Under the pieces are notes generated by a model. That model was given only the letters and a program-made list of their open reading frames with translations, was not told the DNA's origin and did not search any database. From Sphingopyxis witflariensis (GTDB lineage Bacteria > Pseudomonadota > Alphaproteobacteria > Sphingomonadales > Sphingomonadaceae): 64,000 nt of DNA. This document shows, in pieces, positions 1 to 9,061 of this stretch. The translations under genes were made by a program, and so were the position numbers. Each line of letters opens with the position of its first letter. The stretch's first letter is position 1. The stretch is from assembly GCF_002205635.1 (NCBI RefSeq), contig NZ_NISJ01000001.1, positions 62,001 to 126,000 of the forward strand, read 5' to 3'.

Positions 1-641
1 CTTTCCCAGAAACCGTCATAACGCCCCGCCGCGACCCATGAGAGGTCGAGGCTGGCGGCGCCAAAGCGGCGGATGCCCGCGACTTCGGGCGCGACCGCGC
101 CGAAAATGCGGCTCCACTGGCCCATATTGCCGTGGCCCATGTACGGGATGCCGGTCGAGATCAGACATTCGTTGAGGTAACGACGCGACGCGACGCGCAG
201 GCGGCGGTCGTGAAGCCATGCGCCGCGGCCACGCTCGGCCCAATAGCTTTCGTCGGTGACGGGCTGATACACCAGCGCCGCGGTGACATCGCCCCAGCCG
301 CCGCCGATTTTCGGTTCCTGCACCGCGATCGAAATCGCGAAATGCGGGATGGCGTGGAGGAAGTTCGAGGTGCCGTCGAGCGGATCGACGATGAAACGCG
401 GCTTTCCCGGATCGCCTTCGATCTCGCCGGCCTCTTCCATCAGGAAGCCCCAGCCGGGACGCGCATAGCTGAGTTCTTCATAGAGGGTGCGCTCGGCGGC
501 CTGGTCGGCCTTCGACACGAAATCGGCGGGCCCCTTTTGCGAGACCTGCAGATGCTCGATCTCGCCGAAATCGCGGCGCAGCTTGGTGCCGGCCTTGCGT
601 GCGGCGCGTTCCATGACGGTGATGATGCCGGATATGGCCAT
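1..641 (-). CDS. suhB: inositol-1-monophosphatase family protein (3' end beyond window)
   Basis: Mg2+-dependent phosphatase of the inositol monophosphatase/SuhB family, which dephosphorylates inositol-phosphate-type substrates in the cytoplasm. The minus-strand translation starts MAISGIITVMERAARKAG and contains the family metal-binding signatures: an acidic MEEAGEIEGD stretch and the hallmark IVDPLDGTSNFLH followed by PHFAISIAV. The C-terminal part, including the second WD-type motif, lies left of the window. Its start is only 2 nt from the end of the upstream acetyltransferase gene, and efp lies upstream of that, so the three probably form one transcript. Family assignment is firm; the exact physiological substrate is not shown. 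Confidence 0.93.
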   Translation of the reverse strand, partial: MAISGIITVMERAARKAGTKLRRDFGEIEHLQVSQKGPADFVSKADQAAERTLYEELSYARPGWGFLMEEAGEIEGDPGKPRFIVDPLDGTSNFLHAIPHFAISIAVQEPKIGGGWGDVTAALVYQPVTDESYWAERGRGAWLHDRRLRVASRRYLNECLISTGIPYMGHGNMGQWSRIFGAVAPEVAGIRRFGAASLDLSWVAAGRYDGFWE

Positions 642-643
642 GA

Positions 644-1102
644 TCAATCCACTAGTTTGAGGTTATAGGTATAGAAATCGGCTTCGCGCTGCCAGCCGCC
701 AGCTTCATAGACATGCTGCGCGCGTTCGTTGGTCTTTTGGGTCGACAGGCTCAGCCTGACGGCGCCCTTCTCCCGTGCAAAACCGGCCGCAGCGTCGATC
801 AATGCCTTCCCGACCTTGCTGCCGCGCGCTTCGGCGGCAACATAGAGGTCATTCAGGACATAGATCGGGGCCATAGCGACCGAGGTGAAGCTCGGGAACA
901 ACTGGGTGAACCCCGCCGCCCGGCCTTCGCGCTCAGCGAGCAAGATGACCGAATCGCCCTGGGTCAGCCGGGCCTTGATGAAGCCCGCGCTCCCGATCGG
1001 ATCGGCAGCACGTCCGTAAAATTGCCGGTACAGGTCGAAAAGCGGCGCGACGCTTTCAAGGTCGCTCAGCGCCGCCTTTCGTATGTCCGGTATATCGGTC
1101 AC
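644..1102 (-). CDS. GNAT family N-acetyltransferase
   Basis: A 152-residue single-domain acetyltransferase of the GNAT fold. Visible landmarks are the central beta4 region PIYVLNDLYVAAEARGSKVG, where VGKALI forms the acetyl-CoA pyrophosphate loop, and a late QKTNERAQHVYEAGGW segment, the usual GNAT motif B (N-x-x-A-x-x-x-Y-x-x-x-G). The acceptor substrate cannot be told from sequence. It sits between efp and suhB with gaps of 3 and 2 nt, so it is almost certainly co-transcribed. EF-P modification by this enzyme is conceivable only by position; nothing in the sequence supports it. Confidence 0.9.
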   Translation of the reverse strand: MTDIPDIRKAALSDLESVAPLFDLYRQFYGRAADPIGSAGFIKARLTQGDSVILLAEREGRAAGFTQLFPSFTSVAMAPIYVLNDLYVAAEARGSKVGKALIDAAAGFAREKGAVRLSLSTQKTNERAQHVYEAGGWQREADFYTYNLKLVD

Positions 1103-1105
1103 GGC

Positions 1106-1669
1106 TTACTCGGCGCGACGGACATATTCGCGGTCATAGACATGCACCACGATGCGGGTGCCGGCGGTGATGTGCGGCGGCACCATCACGCGCACGCCAT
1201 TGTCGAGAATCGCGGGCTTGTACGACGACGAGGCGGTCTGCCCCTTCACCACGGCGTCGGCCTCGACGATCGTCGCTTCGATCGTTTCGGGCAGTTCGAC
1301 CGAGATCGGACGCTCTTCCCAAAGCTCGAGCACGACATCCATGCCGTCCTGAAGGAATTCATGCGCTTCGCCGACGACATCCTTCGAGATGTTGATCTGC
1401 TCGAACGTGTCCTTGTCCATGAACACCAGGTCGTCGCCTTCGGCGTAAAGAAACTGGAAATCCTTGGTGTCGAGGCGGACCTTTTCGACCGTGTCGGCAC
1501 TGCGGAAACGGTTGTTGAGCTTGCGCCCGTCGATGAGGTTTTTGGCTTCCACCTGCATATAGGCGCCGCCCTTGCCCGGCTGGGTGTGCTGGATCTTGGT
1601 GACCTTCCAGATCCCCTTTTCATATTCGATAATATTGCCGGGACGGATTTCAACGCCGGTGATTTTCAT
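1106..1669 (-). CDS. efp: translation elongation factor P
   Basis: EF-P binds the ribosome between the P and E sites and relieves stalling at polyproline stretches. The protein is 187 residues from the chosen start [11 protein letters not shown]; an ATG three codons upstream would add MCA, which is not seen at the usual EF-P N-terminus. The KOW-like N-terminal domain carries the loop QPGKGGAYM with a lysine at about residue 33, the position modified by beta-lysylation in E. coli; some other bacteria have arginine there. The two OB-fold domains follow, ending with [20 protein letters not shown]. Whether the lysine is modified here is unknown because no epmA/epmB is in the window. Confidence 0.97.
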   Translation of the reverse strand: MKITGVEIRPGNIIEYEKGIWKVTKIQHTQPGKGGAYMQVEAKNLIDGRKLNNRFRSADTVEKVRLDTKDFQFLYAEGDDLVFMDKDTFEQINISKDVVGEAHEFLQDGMDVVLELWEERPISVELPETIEATIVEADAVVKGQTASSSYKPAILDNGVRVMVPPHITAGTRIVVHVYDREYVRRAE

Positions 1670-1778
1670 CGCGCACACTCACAGTTCAAGGATGGAAAGA
1701 GCAAAGCAGCGCCCCTTCGGGCACAGCTATCAGGTGCGCGCCTTTAGCCGCGCAGACGTCGAAGGGCAAGATGCAGCA

Positions 1779-3737
1779 TCAAGGCGTCTCGACGACCATA
1801 TGCCGCGTGCGGTGATAACTATGCCCGACGAGACCGACGAACAGCAGCAATCCGACCCACGGTGCATAGGGCGCATAGCCGTCCCCGACCACCGCGAGCG
1901 GGGCATCGCTACCGCTCCCGGCGACGATCCCGGCATAGAGAACCCCGAACAGGCTTTCGCCGACGATCATCCCCGTCGCGGTCAGCACGCCCATGCGGTG
2001 CGCAAAGCCCGCGTTCGGCCGCTTCGACGCCCAGCGATCATAAAACCAGCCGCCGACCGCGCCGATGATCACCGGCAGGATCACTGACATCGGCAGATAG
2101 ATACCGATACCGATGGCCAGCGGCGGAAGCCGCAGCTTGCCCGCGCGGCCGAGCAATTCGTCGACGATGATGAAACCCACGCCAGCGAGCGCACCATAGC
2201 CCAGCATCGTCCAGTTGAGATCGCCGCCGAGCACGCCCTGCGCGAGCGATGAAATCAGCCCCGCCTGCGGCGCGGCGAGCGCATTCGGCCCCGCTCCCGG
2301 CGTGCCGACGAAACCCAGCGTATCGTTGAGCACGTTGAGTACCGGCGGAACGACGAGCGAACCGAAGATCACGCCGACGATCAGCGCGACCTGCTGCTTC
2401 CACGGCGTCGCACCGACGAGCTGACCGGTCTTCAAATCCTGGAGATTGTCGTTGGAAATCGTCGCAATCCCGAACACCAGCCCGGTGACGATCAGCGCAT
2501 AGGCGACCATCGCGTTAATCTCTTCCTCGCCCCCAGCACGCCCGAGCAGCCCGAGAAGCAGGAGTGACGAAGCGATGATCGCGAGGATACCGATGCCAGA
2601 TACCGGCGAATTGGACGCGCCGATCAGGCCGGCCATATAGCCGGTAACCGAGGCAATCATCAGACCCACGACGATGATGAACAGGATCGCACCCGCGATC
2701 AGCGTCATCGACGAACCGGCAAGCGGTCCGCCCGCCAGCACCGACCACAGCAACCAGCCAATCGGCAGCATCAGCGCCAGAGATCCGCCGAACACCCAGG
2801 CGATCGGCATATCCTGTTCCTCGATCGCCAACGCGTGACCGCCCTGCCGTGCGCGCGATGCGGCCATTGCCGAACGGATACCGCCGAGCACTGGCCCCGC
2901 GATCTTCATCAAGGTCCAGATCGCCGCGATCGCAATGACACCCGCGCCAAAGAAGCGCACGTCGGCGCGGAACACGGTGTTCGCCAACGTCTCGGGGTCA
3001 CCCACACCGCCCTGCGTCAGGATCGGCAGCAACACCCACCAGCCGGTGATGAGACCGACGAGCTGCGCCATGCCGACCGACAGGCCGACCAGATGACCAA
3101 CACCGAACAGGGCAAAGGCAAGCCCGCCCGCGACCCCGGTCGCACCGCTGCCAACCGCGAACCAGCGCGCGACTTCGGCGCCCGCGAGCTTCATCTGGGT
3201 GAGGAGGGTAAAGCCCGCAGCGACAATTGAATTCCAGAGCAGCGCCGACAGTCCAGCGCGATTCTCGCCGGCCCCCTCGGCGCTCCCTGCGCCGACCTGT
3301 AGCACTTCAGCGGCGGCGCGGCCCTCGGGATAGGGCAAATCCGAATCGACGACGAGCGCGCGGCGGAGCGGGACCGAGAAGAGAACGCCCAATATGCCGC
3401 CGAGCATGGTGATCGCGGTGGTCGTAACCATCGGGAAGCCCTGCCAATAGCCGACCATCACGAGCCCGGGCAGCACGAAGATGATCGCCGCGAGCGTTCC
3501 CGCCGCGCTGGCGATCGTCTGGACGATATTATTTTCGAGGATCGTGCCGCCCGACATCAAGCGCAGCAGCGCCATCGAGATCACCGCCGCAGGGATCGAG
3601 GTCGCAAAGGTCAGCCCGACCTTCAGCCCCAGATAGACGTTCGCCGCGGTGAACATCAGCGTCAAAACACCGCCGAGCAGGATCGCGCGCAGCGTCAGTT
3701 CGCGCACCTTGGCGCCCGTTGTGCTGGTGTCAGTCAT
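1779..3737 (-). CDS. OPT family oligopeptide transporter
   Basis: A 652-residue multi-spanning inner-membrane protein of the oligopeptide transporter (OPT) family, expected to import small peptides or peptide-like metal chelates by proton coupling. Nearly the whole protein is hydrophobic segments separated by short polar loops. Family landmarks are the early NVYLGLKVGLTFATSIPAAV segment, the PLRRALVVDSDLPYPEG loop and the late ISNDNLQDLKTGQLVGATPW segment. I start at MTDTSTTG (3737) rather than the longer frame start at 3782, because the extra 15 residues are Cys-rich and unlike family N-termini. It is monocistronic and lies upstream of efp in the same direction. The substrate is not determined. 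Confidence 0.92.
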   Translation of the reverse strand: MTDTSTTGAKVRELTLRAILLGGVLTLMFTAANVYLGLKVGLTFATSIPAAVISMALLRLMSGGTILENNIVQTIASAAGTLAAIIFVLPGLVMVGYWQGFPMVTTTAITMLGGILGVLFSVPLRRALVVDSDLPYPEGRAAAEVLQVGAGSAEGAGENRAGLSALLWNSIVAAGFTLLTQMKLAGAEVARWFAVGSGATGVAGGLAFALFGVGHLVGLSVGMAQLVGLITGWWVLLPILTQGGVGDPETLANTVFRADVRFFGAGVIAIAAIWTLMKIAGPVLGGIRSAMAASRARQGGHALAIEEQDMPIAWVFGGSLALMLPIGWLLWSVLAGGPLAGSSMTLIAGAILFIIVVGLMIASVTGYMAGLIGASNSPVSGIGILAIIASSLLLLGLLGRAGGEEEINAMVAYALIVTGLVFGIATISNDNLQDLKTGQLVGATPWKQQVALIVGVIFGSLVVPPVLNVLNDTLGFVGTPGAGPNALAAPQAGLISSLAQGVLGGDLNWTMLGYGALAGVGFIIVDELLGRAGKLRLPPLAIGIGIYLPMSVILPVIIGAVGGWFYDRWASKRPNAGFAHRMGVLTATGMIVGESLFGVLYAGIVAGSGSDAPLAVVGDGYAPYAPWVGLLLFVGLVGHSYHRTRHMVVETP

Positions 3738-3865
3738 AAATATTTCCCCGTCGGCGATGCTGCAACACGCCGCTTTTTTCACAAATCAAAAGGCGACGAA
3801 GCGAAGCCGATTTGACGCATCGATCCAATATGGTGGCCTGCATCACTGGCATCAGAGGCCCCATG

Positions 3866-4042
3866 ATGAGCATCGATCTTCCTGAATTGACGCCCCTGCC
3901 CCGCCACAAGGCGAATGCCGCGCCCCGCCGTCCGATCCCCTGCGCCGGCCTGTTCGGCTGGCGCAAGGACGCTATCCCGCCCGGCGCCAACAGCGATGAA
4001 GCGACCGGGAAAGCTGCAAAGCCCAATTATCTGGCCGATTGA
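3866..4042 (+). CDS. small hypothetical protein, 58 aa
   Basis: A short frame beginning MSIDLPELTPLPRHKANA and ending KPNYLAD; an ATG one codon earlier is also possible. It is basic, Pro-rich, has no signal peptide or membrane segment, and contains a single CAGLFGWRKD patch. It overlaps the 3' end of the convergent thiE by 16 nt. It lies in the expected intergenic space between the divergent OPT gene and thiE, and I do not recognise the family. It may be a genuine small protein or a chance frame; the case for a gene is its fit in an otherwise empty gap. Confidence 0.45.
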   Translation: MSIDLPELTPLPRHKANAAPRRPIPCAGLFGWRKDAIPPGANSDEATGKAAKPNYLAD

Positions 4043-4665
4043 GGCGATAGCAGCGCGTCAAATGCGCGCACGGCGGCTCCCGGACCTTCCGGATGCGTCC
4101 AGACGGCCGCCGACACGGCGAGGAAATCGGCGCCCGCTTCGATCAAAACCGGTGCATTCTCGGGCGTGATTCCGCCGATCGCAACGCACGGCAGTTCAAA
4201 CATGCCCTGCCACCATTCGAGGATTTCTGGGTCGGCCTGATGCTCGACCGTCTTGGTCGTCGTCGGGAAAAAGGCGCCGAACGCGACATAGTCTGCACCG
4301 GCTTCGCCCGCTTCCATCGCGAAATGGCGGCTGTTGTGACAGGTGACGCCGATTTGCGCTTCGGGTCCAAGCAGTTGGCGCGCTTCCTTCAGGTCGCCAT
4401 CCCCTTGGCCCAGATGCAGGCCATCGGCGCCGAGTCGCTTGGCCAGCGCCATATCGTCGTTGACGATGAACGCGACATCATGCGCCGCGCAAATCGCCTG
4501 CAACGGCTCGGCAAGCCGCGCGGCGTCGTGCTGGTCCATGTCCTTGACGCGAAATTGAAAGGCGGCGACCGGTGCGGCGCTAAGCGCCTCTTCCAGTCGG
4601 GCTGAAAAATCGCCGCCGACATCGAGCGGCGAGATCAGGTAAAGCTGGCAATCGGGTATGGTCAT
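4027..4665 (-). CDS. thiE: thiamine phosphate synthase
   Basis: ThiE couples hydroxymethylpyrimidine diphosphate with thiazole phosphate to give thiamine monophosphate. The 212-residue protein is a TIM barrel with recognisable ThiE elements: YLISPL at the first strand, AFQFRVKD, VAFIVNDDMALAKRLGADG, LHLGQGDGDL, VTCHNSRHFAMEAGEAGADY followed by VAFGAFFPTTTK (diphosphate loop), and VAIGGITPENAPVLIEAGAD. No other thiamine genes or TPP-riboswitch-like leader are visible. The sequence is somewhat divergent, so a ThiE-like or TenI-like role remains a lesser possibility. Confidence 0.88.
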   Translation of the reverse strand: MTIPDCQLYLISPLDVGGDFSARLEEALSAAPVAAFQFRVKDMDQHDAARLAEPLQAICAAHDVAFIVNDDMALAKRLGADGLHLGQGDGDLKEARQLLGPEAQIGVTCHNSRHFAMEAGEAGADYVAFGAFFPTTTKTVEHQADPEILEWWQGMFELPCVAIGGITPENAPVLIEAGADFLAVSAAVWTHPEGPGAAVRAFDALLSPQSAR

Positions 4666-4700
4666 GGCGGGTTCATAGCGACGCCGTCAGATACGAGCAA

Positions 4701-5105
4701 ATGCAGAACGCTCCCCGCCTTGCCCTTTCTGTGGCCACCGCCGCACTGGCCCTTTCGGCCTGCGCCACCACGACGTCGCAAACGCCGCTTCCTGAGGCCA
4801 AAAATCTGGCCCTCGGCCAGCAGGCCTATGCCGACGGCCCGATCGTCCAGCCAGTCGAAGTGCTGGAGGACAGCCGCTGCCCAGCAGACGTCATGTGCGC
4901 ATGGGCCGGACGGGTTCGGGTCAAAATGCTGTGGATTCGCTCGGGCGGTCGCCAGCAGGAATTTGAAGTGACACTGGGCCAGCGCACCCAGCTCGCCGAC
5001 GGGTCGATCCTGCTCGAACGCGTCACCCCGGAGCGGAGGAGCGCCGCCAAGGTCATCAAGCCCGCCGACTATCGCTTCGATTTCCGCTTCGACGGCGGAT
5101 ATTGA
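4701..5105 (+). CDS. putative lipoprotein, conserved hypothetical
   Basis: A 134-residue exported protein. Its N-terminus (MQNAPRLALSVATAALAL) is a type II signal peptide ending in the lipobox LSAC, so the mature protein should start at Cys and be lipid-anchored. The remainder is one small beta-rich domain with a paired-cysteine segment (DSRCPADVMCAWAGRVRVKM) seen in conserved proteobacterial hypothetical proteins, and it ends DYRFDFRFDGGY. The two cysteines may form a disulfide. No function is known to me. It is transcribed divergently from thiE. Confidence 0.8.
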   Translation: MQNAPRLALSVATAALALSACATTTSQTPLPEAKNLALGQQAYADGPIVQPVEVLEDSRCPADVMCAWAGRVRVKMLWIRSGGRQQEFEVTLGQRTQLADGSILLERVTPERRSAAKVIKPADYRFDFRFDGGY

Positions 5106-5123
5106 GCTAGCTCGCCCCCTCCT

Positions 5124-5159
5124 CGTCATGGCTTCGTCGCTTCGCTTCTCGCAATGACG
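5124..5159. repeat. REP-like palindromic element (GCGAGAAGCGAAG type)
   Basis: A 36-base intergenic element with imperfect inverted ends (CGTCATGGC at 5124-5132 and GCAATGACG at 5151-5159) around a core of repeated TTCGTCGCTTCGCTTC. It resembles the short dispersed palindromes common between genes in sphingomonads. It lies between the convergent ends of the lipoprotein gene and the O-methyltransferase gene, where it could also act as a hairpin barrier. Copy number elsewhere cannot be seen here. Confidence 0.6.
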
Positions 5160-5177
5160 TTGAAAGAGAGCTTGGCC

Positions 5178-5834
5178 TTAACGCACCCGCGCCAGAACGA
5201 AACCGTCCCATTTCTTCGCCCCGACCGTCTGCACGGCGGTCGCATCGAGTCGCGGGTCGGCAGCCAACATATCGAACAAAGCCCGTGTCCCGACGATACG
5301 CTCGTCATCGCTGTCGGTCTCCAGCACTCCGCCTTCGCGCACGACATTGTCGACGATGATCGTCGTGCCGGGTCGGCCCAACCGGATCGCTTCGGCGACA
5401 TAATGAGCGTTGCTCTGCTTGTCGGCATCGATGAAGATGAAGTCGAAGGCAGCCTCGCCCGTCATCGCGGCAAGGCTGTCGCTTGCGGGGCCGACGCGGA
5501 TGTCGACCTTGGCCGACTCCCCGGCCCTTTCCAGATTTTCGCGCGCAACCTTTGCGTGGTGCGGTTCGAGTTCCAGCGTCACGACTTGGCCGCCCTCGGG
5601 CAGCGCCCGCGCCAGCCAGATCGTCGAATAGCCGCCGAGCGTCCCGATCTCGAGAATGTGTCGCGCCCCGCCAATTTGCGCGAGCAGGAAGAGCATCTTG
5701 CCCTGCGCCGCCGATACGTCGATCGGCGGCAGGCCTTGCTCCGCATTATGGGCCAGTGCGGCGGCCAGCGCGTCGTCGTCGCCGAGCAATTTTCCGGCGA
5801 TATAATCGTCAACGGCGCGCCAGCCGTCTGCCAT
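5178..5834 (-). CDS. class I SAM-dependent O-methyltransferase
   Basis: A 218-residue methyltransferase of the caffeoyl-CoA/catechol O-methyltransferase family. Visible motifs are the SAM-binding loop ILEIGTLGGYSTIWLA, the acidic strand end VVTLELE, the metal-binding FDFIFIDADKQSNAHY and the post-motif IIVDNVVREGGV. The acceptor is unknown. Its ATG shares one base with the stop of the aldolase gene upstream (TGATG), so it is the last gene of the glycolytic operon, although nothing links its chemistry to glycolysis. Confidence 0.92.
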   Translation of the reverse strand: MADGWRAVDDYIAGKLLGDDDALAAALAHNAEQGLPPIDVSAAQGKMLFLLAQIGGARHILEIGTLGGYSTIWLARALPEGGQVVTLELEPHHAKVARENLERAGESAKVDIRVGPASDSLAAMTGEAAFDFIFIDADKQSNAHYVAEAIRLGRPGTTIIVDNVVREGGVLETDSDDERIVGTRALFDMLAADPRLDATAVQTVGAKKWDGFVLARVR

Positions 5835-6724
5835 CAGGCGACCGATGCGGCGTGAATCTCGTCGATCGCACCACCGAGCGACGCGTCAAACTCGTCGTCG
5901 CTCATCTGGTGCCGCAGGTCTGCGAGCAGCGCGCGGCTGAAGCTGGCGATGATGCCGGGGTTCTTGGCCAGTTCGACGCAGGCTTCGGGGCGAGCGAAGC
6001 CGCCCGACAGCGCAACAACGCGCAAAACCTTGGGATGATCGACCAGCGGCTGGAACAGGCCAGCTTCGGTCGGCAGCGAAAGCTTCAGCATCACGGGCGC
6101 GCCGTCCCAGCTTTCGAGGGCGGTCAGAATTTCCGTCAGCAGCAGGCGGTCGGCGCCGTCGCGTTCAGCGCTCTTGATGTTCACTTCGGGCTCGATCATC
6201 GGCATCAGGCCGTGCGCCGCGATGCGCTTCGCTTCGGCGAACTGCTGTTCGACAATCGCCTTGATGCCCGCTGCATTGGCAAGATTGACGACGCTGCGCA
6301 TCTTGGTGCCGAACACGCCCTTGGCGACCGCACGTTCGCACAATGCGTCGAGTTCGGGGTTCGCCTTCATCAACTGAACGCCGTTAGCTTCGTCTTCAAG
6401 GCCCTTGTCGACCTTCAGGAACGGAACGACGCCGCGTTCCCAGAGCAGCGCCGGAACAGGCTTGCCGCCCGCTTCGCCGTCCATCGTGCGTTCGAACAGG
6501 ATCGCGCCGATCACCTTGTCGCCGTTGAAGCACGGCGCGGTGACGATGCGGCTGCGCATCGCGTGGATCAGGCCGAACATTTCCTCGTCGTTCGAGAAAG
6601 CATCCTCTTCGATGCCATAGCCCTTCAACGCCTTGGGTGTGGATCCCCCGCTCTGGTCGAGTGCGGCAATAAAGCCCTGCCCCGATTTAATCTGTTCGAG
6701 CATGGCGGCGTTGGCGGTGGTCAT
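5834..6724 (-). CDS. fda: fructose-bisphosphate aldolase, class I
   Basis: Cleaves or forms fructose 1,6-bisphosphate through a lysine Schiff base, without metal. The 296-residue chain begins MTTANAAMLEQIKSGQGFIA and shows the class I segments AALDQSGGSTPKALKGYG, MPMIEPEVNIKS and VMLKLSLPTEAG (candidate Schiff-base lysine), then LSGGFARPEAC. I use the ATG at 6724; the frame extends seven codons further to another ATG, but family proteins start near MTTAN. It follows pgk in the operon, fitting glycolysis/gluconeogenesis downstream of transketolase. Confidence 0.94.
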   Translation of the reverse strand: MTTANAAMLEQIKSGQGFIAALDQSGGSTPKALKGYGIEEDAFSNDEEMFGLIHAMRSRIVTAPCFNGDKVIGAILFERTMDGEAGGKPVPALLWERGVVPFLKVDKGLEDEANGVQLMKANPELDALCERAVAKGVFGTKMRSVVNLANAAGIKAIVEQQFAEAKRIAAHGLMPMIEPEVNIKSAERDGADRLLLTEILTALESWDGAPVMLKLSLPTEAGLFQPLVDHPKVLRVVALSGGFARPEACVELAKNPGIIASFSRALLADLRHQMSDDEFDASLGGAIDEIHAASVA

Positions 6725-6802
6725 AACATCTCCGATGGTTTGCATACGTATGTGGCGGTTCGCATAGCCATCCCGTCAGCGGGATGCAAATGCGCGCAAA
6801 AT

Positions 6803-7999
6803 TCAGGCTTTGAGGGCGTCGACCCCGGGCAGCGGCTTGCCTTCCATCCATTCTAGGAAAGCACCTCCAGCCGTTGAAACAAAGGTAAAATCTTGCCCAG
6901 CCCCAGCGTGGTTGAGCGCCGCGACGGTATCACCGCCACCCGCGACCGACACCAGGCTGCCCTCACGGGTCAGCGCCGCAGCGGTCTTGGCGAGCGCGAC
7001 GGTGGCGGTGTCGAACGGCGGGGTCTCGAATGCACCGAGCGGGCCGTTCCACACGAGGGTGCGGCAGTTTTTGAGGACATCGGCGAGCGCCTCGACGGCG
7101 GCGGGGCCGACATCGAGGATCATTTCGTCGGCGGCGACTTCATGCACATTGACGGTGCGCGTCGGCGGGTTCGGCGCGAACTCCTTTGCCACCACGACGT
7201 CATAGGGCAGATGGATCGTGCATCCAGCCTTGTCCGCCGCGTCGAAGATCGCGTTGGCGGTGTCGACCAGATCATGTTCGCAAAGCGACTTGCCGACATT
7301 GACCCCGCGCGCGGCGAGGAAGGTGTTCGCCATGCCGCCACCGATGATCAGATGATCGACCTTGCCGACGAGGTTGCGCAGCACGTCAATCTTCGACGAC
7401 ACTTTCGCGCCGCCGACCACGGCGGCAACCGGATGCGCCGGATTGCCGAGCGCGGCGTCGAGCGCCTTGAGTTCGGCCTCCATTGCGCGGCCGGCATAGG
7501 CGGGCAGACGGCGGGCGATGCCCTCGGTCGAGCCATGCGCGCGGTGCGCGGCGGAGAAGGCGTCGTTGACGTAGAGATCGCCGATTTCGGCGAGCGCATC
7601 GGCAAATGCCGGATCGTTCGTCTCTTCACCCGCATGGAAGCGCGTGTTTTCGAGCACCGCAACGTCGCCGGCGGCGAGCACGGTGAGGCCCGCCTTGGCG
7701 CCTTCGCCGATGCAATCGGGGATGAACATCACCGAATGGCCGAGCACATCCTCGAGCCCCCCCATGACGAGGCTCAGGGATTGTGTCGGGCTCTTCGCGC
7801 CCTTCGGCCGCCCGAAATGGGCGAGCAGCAGGACGATCGCGCCCTTCTCGGACAGCTCGCGGATCGTCGGCACGGCGGCCTGGATCCGCGTCGCATCGCT
7901 GACCGCGCCTTCGAACATCGGAACATTCAGGTCGACACGGACAAGCACGCGCTTGCCGGTGACGTCGCCGATATCATCGAGGGTCTTGAACGCGGTCAT
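6803..7999 (-). CDS. pgk: phosphoglycerate kinase
   Basis: Catalyses the ATP-forming step from 1,3-bisphosphoglycerate to 3-phosphoglycerate. The 398-residue length is standard. N-domain substrate motifs [11 protein letters not shown] and [12 protein letters not shown] are present, as are the mid-protein [13 protein letters not shown], the C-domain nucleotide motif [10 protein letters not shown] and the closing [17 protein letters not shown]. It lies 18 nt downstream of gap and upstream of fda, all leftward, forming the classic gap-pgk-fda order. Confidence 0.98.
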   Translation of the reverse strand: MTAFKTLDDIGDVTGKRVLVRVDLNVPMFEGAVSDATRIQAAVPTIRELSEKGAIVLLLAHFGRPKGAKSPTQSLSLVMGGLEDVLGHSVMFIPDCIGEGAKAGLTVLAAGDVAVLENTRFHAGEETNDPAFADALAEIGDLYVNDAFSAAHRAHGSTEGIARRLPAYAGRAMEAELKALDAALGNPAHPVAAVVGGAKVSSKIDVLRNLVGKVDHLIIGGGMANTFLAARGVNVGKSLCEHDLVDTANAIFDAADKAGCTIHLPYDVVVAKEFAPNPPTRTVNVHEVAADEMILDVGPAAVEALADVLKNCRTLVWNGPLGAFETPPFDTATVALAKTAAALTREGSLVSVAGGGDTVAALNHAGAGQDFTFVSTAGGAFLEWMEGKPLPGVDALKA

Positions 8000-8017
8000 C
8001 GACTTATACTCCGTGGC

Positions 8018-9025
8018 TCAGAGGAACTTCGAGATCACACCCGCGGTGTCGATCATGCGGTTCGAGAAGCCCCACTCATTGTCATACCAGCTGAGCACGC
8101 GCACCAGCTTGCCGTCGATCACGGCGGTTTCGAGGCTATCGATCGTCGAGCTGGCCGCATCATGGTTGAAGTCGATCGAAACCAGCGGCTCATCGGTAAA
8201 GGCCAGCACGCCCTTCAGCGGACCTTCGGCTGCGGCCTTGAGCACCGCGTTGACTTCTTCCTTCGTGGTGTCGCGCGACGGCGTGAAGGTAAGGTCGACC
8301 ACCGACACATTCGGGGTCGGAACGCGGATCGACGAACCGTCGAGCTTGCCCTTGAGTTCAGGCAGTACCAGACCGACGGCAACCGCCGCACCGGTCGAGG
8401 TCGGGATCATCGACATCGCGGCGGCGCGGGCACGACGCGGGTCGTCGTGGATCTGGTCGAGGATCTTCTGGTCGTTGGTATAGGCGTGGATCGTGGTCAT
8501 CAGGCCACGCTCGATACCGATCGCCTCATGCAGCACCTTGGCAAAGGGCGCGAGGCAGTTGGTGGTGCACGACGCGTTCGAGATGATCAGATGATCGGCG
8601 GAGATCTTGTCGTCGTTGACGCCATAGACAACGGTCAGGTCGACTTCCTTGGCGGGAGCCGAAATCAGCACCCGCTTCGCGCCGGCATCGAGATGCTTCT
8701 GGCCGCCAGCCTTGTTGGTGAAGAAGCCGGTGCATTCCATCACAATGTCGATGCCGTTCGCGGCATGCGGCAGAGCGGCGGGATCGCGCTCAGCGGTCAC
8801 CTGGATGCGCTTGCCATTGATGATCATGTCGTTGCCGTCGACTTCGACGGTCCCGTTGAAAGCGCCATGCACCGAGTCATTGCGAAGCAGACGGGCATTC
8901 GCCTTGGCATCGCCCAGATCGTTGATCGACACCAGTTCGAGATCGTGGTCGGTACGCTCCAGAATGGCGCGCGCCACGTTGCGGCCGATGCGCCCGAAAC
9001 CGTTGATTGCGACTTTCACTGCCAT
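8018..9025 (-). CDS. gap: glyceraldehyde-3-phosphate dehydrogenase, type I
   Basis: Oxidises and phosphorylates glyceraldehyde 3-phosphate with NAD+. The 335-residue protein opens with the Rossmann motif [17 protein letters not shown], carries the catalytic cysteine in [18 protein letters not shown], and ends with the family signature [16 protein letters not shown]. The residue after the second nucleotide-binding strand (LVSINDL) gives an acidic Asp suited to NAD+. It is the second gene of the tkt-gap-pgk-fda operon, 36 nt after tkt. Confidence 0.98.
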   Translation of the reverse strand: MAVKVAINGFGRIGRNVARAILERTDHDLELVSINDLGDAKANARLLRNDSVHGAFNGTVEVDGNDMIINGKRIQVTAERDPAALPHAANGIDIVMECTGFFTNKAGGQKHLDAGAKRVLISAPAKEVDLTVVYGVNDDKISADHLIISNASCTTNCLAPFAKVLHEAIGIERGLMTTIHAYTNDQKILDQIHDDPRRARAAAMSMIPTSTGAAVAVGLVLPELKGKLDGSSIRVPTPNVSVVDLTFTPSRDTTKEEVNAVLKAAAEGPLKGVLAFTDEPLVSIDFNHDAASSTIDSLETAVIDGKLVRVLSWYDNEWGFSNRMIDTAGVISKFL

Positions 9026-9061
9026 ATCGAAAAATCCTTTTTGAAGAGAGTATCGGTCGGA

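Noticed and set aside
4666..4700. TPP riboswitch before thiE
   Set aside because: The gap to the divergent gene is only 35 bp, too short for a THI element.
5483..6856. A 457-codon plus-strand open frame
   Set aside because: Antisense to the aldolase and O-methyltransferase genes, with Arg/Ala-rich shadow composition.
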